Below, in pieces: positions 6,527 through 7,085 of a stretch of DNA of 7,085 nucleotides (within the stretch, counting starts at the first letter, position 1; the number at the start of each line of letters is the position of its first letter). The position numbers and the translations under genes were made by a program. Source of the stretch: CG2-30-40-21 sp043806395 (GTDB taxonomy: Bacteria; UBA9089; CG2-30-40-21); assembly GCA_043806395.1 (NCBI GenBank), contig JAZDHC010000220.1, positions 1-7,085 on the forward strand. The letters run 5' to 3'. Under the pieces are notes generated by a model. That model did not search any database. It saw nothing but the letters and a program-made list of their open reading frames with translations, and had not been told where the DNA came from.

Positions 6527-6664
6527 ATTTTCCAGATAGGAAATTCGAGATGTTAGTTTGTATTCTGAAGCCTGACACCGTCTGCCTAATTATTGTTAGT
6601 CCAACAACATGAGAATAATAAAGGAACAAATCACTAAATGGAAACATTTGCAAAAGACTTTGTA

Positions 6665-6673
6665 CCATTACTT
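6665..6673. repeat. Left target-site duplication of the MITE
   Basis: CCATTACTT here is repeated at 6821-6829 on the other side of the inserted element. The duplication is 9 bp if the shared C is counted as target, or 8 bp (CATTACTT) if that C belongs to the right terminal repeat. Confidence 0.85.
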
Positions 6674-6821
6674 GGGACGGTTCACTTTCATCGTTTTTCA
6701 TATGATTCCTTTCGGGCAAGGGGATATCATCTACAGAATACAACCCCCTAACCCCCTTTTCTAAGGGGGAATATTGCACTCTCAACTAACCGCAAGCTTT
6801 CAAACAAAGGTGAACCGTCCC
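6674..6821. mobile_element. MITE-like non-autonomous element
   Basis: Perfect 12-bp terminal inverted repeats (GGGACGGTTCAC at 6674-6685, GTGAACCGTCCC at 6810-6821) bound a 148-bp insert with no coding capacity (147 bp if the target duplication is 9 bp). It is flanked by a direct duplication, and its removal restores the host reading frame, which proves insertion into a pre-existing gene. The mobilising transposase is not in the window. The ends recall repeats mobilised by IS4-like or REP-type transposases in various uncultured bacteria, but that family assignment is a guess. Confidence 0.85.
6742..6774. repeat. C-rich palindromic repeat inside the MITE
   Basis: A CCCCCTAACCCCCTT half is followed by TTCT and AAGGGGG. 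The last two arms (6752-6758 and 6763-6769) form a 7-bp GC-rich hairpin with a 4-nt loop. Similar CCCCCTAACCCCCTTT...AAGGGGG palindromes are scattered through many bacterial genomes, so this may be a second repeat family nested in the MITE or a regular part of it. Confidence 0.6.
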
Positions 6822-6829
6822 CATTACTT
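6821..6829. repeat. Right target-site duplication of the MITE
   Basis: CCATTACTT matches 6665-6673 exactly, and CAA of the resumed reading frame follows at 6830. Confidence 0.85.
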
Positions 6830-6981
6830 CAATATCTATTGCCAGGGCTTGTAGCAGCTTGGATCTTTTATGGTTTCACCTCATTTCCTAAACCATCTCA
6901 ATTTGAGAGGGTTGTACAAGCCCTTATTTTCACAATCTTTGTTCAGGTTCTATCACGATTTGTGTGGGTAAATAAGAGATA

Positions 6982-7085
6982 GGTTTATCGCTTTCATTCC
7001 ACACCAGAGTATGTCATCTGGAGGTATTTCTACTTCCATGTGCGGGGGTTAAATGTATACTTTGGAGTGGTTAAAGCGATAAACC
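6982..7085. mobile_element. Foldback/MITE-like element at the window end
   Basis: Perfect 13-bp terminal inverted repeats, GGTTTATCGCTTT at 6982-6994 and AAAGCGATAAACC at 7073-7085, enclose imperfect sub-terminal arms (CCACACCAGAGTAT at 6999-7012 against ATACTTTGGAGTGG at 7057-7070). An apical hairpin (TGGAGGTA at 7019-7026, TACTTCCA at 7031-7038, TTTC loop) sits in the centre. The whole 104 bp could fold into one long hairpin. It begins exactly at the stop of the broken membrane-protein frame. Any target duplication would lie past the window. The rightward frame through it is open but has no recognised product. Confidence 0.6.

Larger units (their letters stand above)
6172..6637. other. Divergent intergenic region
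   Basis: This stretch separates the leftward ATPase-led unit from the rightward broken membrane-protein gene. It holds two outward-facing near-consensus promoters (6312-6341 leftward, 6498-6526 rightward). Other content is a 5-bp hairpin at the leftward start site, a CGAATG direct repeat, a GGTGA triple tandem at 6356-6370, and an imperfect 19-bp inverted repeat next to the rightward promoter. A 20-codon ORF at 6550-6612 was seen but is not supported as a gene. If the ATPase starts at 6249 instead of 6171, the region is 78 bp shorter. Confidence 0.6.
6638..6982 (+). pseudogene. Small membrane protein (DUF6338-like), disrupted twice by short elements
   Basis: The frame opens with METFAKDFVPLL at 6638-6673, is interrupted by a MITE-like element, and resumes at 6830. 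Deleting 156 bp (the element plus one target-duplication copy) gives a continuous 62-codon frame. The join reads DFVPLL-QYLLPGLVAAWIFYG, a hydrophobic N-terminal helix, followed by a charged loop and a second hydrophobic segment (VVQALIFTIFVQVLSRFVWV). This recalls DUF6338-type membrane proteins of unknown function, which are several times longer; the family call is tentative. The frame ends in a TAG whose last base is the first base of the foldback element at 6982-7085, so the 3' part appears to have been displaced or lost. An AAAGGA purine run lies about 12 nt before the ATG, and a strong promoter is upstream. As it stands the gene can yield only a 37-residue peptide that stops inside the first element. 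Confidence 0.6.

Noticed and set aside
6550..6612. Possible 20-aa leader peptide after the rightward promoter, with an AGGA upstream
   Set aside because: It is too short, composition is unremarkable, and it ends in an ATGA leading into a frame that is not the membrane-protein frame.
6450..6785. Leftward 111-codon open frame crossing the MITE
   Set aside because: It begins inside the inserted element, runs through its C-rich palindrome and then antisense to the membrane-protein start and promoter. It has no ribosome binding site or family resemblance.
6983..7085. Open rightward frame through the foldback element, in phase with the broken membrane-protein gene past its TAG
   Set aside because: Being open for 34 codons and in phase by chance is not rare, and the sequence is explained by the inverted repeats. 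No recognisable protein results.
1..7085. CRISPR array, tRNA, rRNA or integrase attachment site
   Set aside because: No regularly spaced repeats, cloverleaf, rRNA-like segment or tRNA-end duplication was seen on either strand.

Overview
This is an AT-rich bacterial segment. The genus cannot be read from it. A V/A-type (Ntp) ATPase B subunit, restriction-modification remnants and several short inverted-repeat elements suggest an uncultured anaerobe or candidate-phylum bacterium, but that is inference. No tRNA, rRNA or CRISPR array was seen.

Almost everything from about 6.34 kb down to 0.11 kb is one tightly packed leftward transcription unit. A near-consensus sigma70-type promoter (TTGACA, 18 bp, TATAAT) at 6312-6341 starts it. 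In transcription order it carries: an AAA/ABC-type ATPase (6171-5101); a TOPRIM protein resembling DUF3226 (5098-4475); the V/A-type ATP synthase B subunit (4452-3058); a 43-aa YgiT-like zinc-finger ORF that ends before its fourth expected cysteine (3055-2924); a frameshifted target-recognition remnant of a TaqI/Eco57I-like N6-adenine methylase or type IIG enzyme (2927-2015); an intact cytosine-C5 DNA methyltransferase (2018-690); and a short GHKL (Hsp90/MutL-like) ATPase (693-112). Gaps are at most 22 bp, and three junctions are 4-bp ATGA overlaps. Two likely defence modules, a split OLD-like ATPase/TOPRIM pair and a DCM plus GHKL pair, therefore flank a lone housekeeping ATPase subunit. Neither its usual partner NtpA nor NtpD is present in the window.

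The right-hand 0.85 kb faces the other way. A second strong promoter (TTGACT, 17 bp, TATAAT, 6498-6526) reads rightward into a small membrane-protein gene resembling DUF6338 that is broken twice. A 147/148-bp MITE-like element with 12-bp terminal inverted repeats sits after codon 12 and is flanked by an 8- or 9-bp target duplication. Removing the element and one duplication copy restores the reading frame exactly. About 50 codons further on the frame stops at the edge of a second, 104-bp foldback element, whose other end coincides with the window end. The MITE also holds a C-rich palindrome that may be a nested repeat.

Overall the window looks like accessory DNA: defence genes accreting around, or carrying, a fragment of the V-ATPase locus, with decay (frameshift, lost N-terminus, short GHKL protein) in the restriction part and transposition damage next door.
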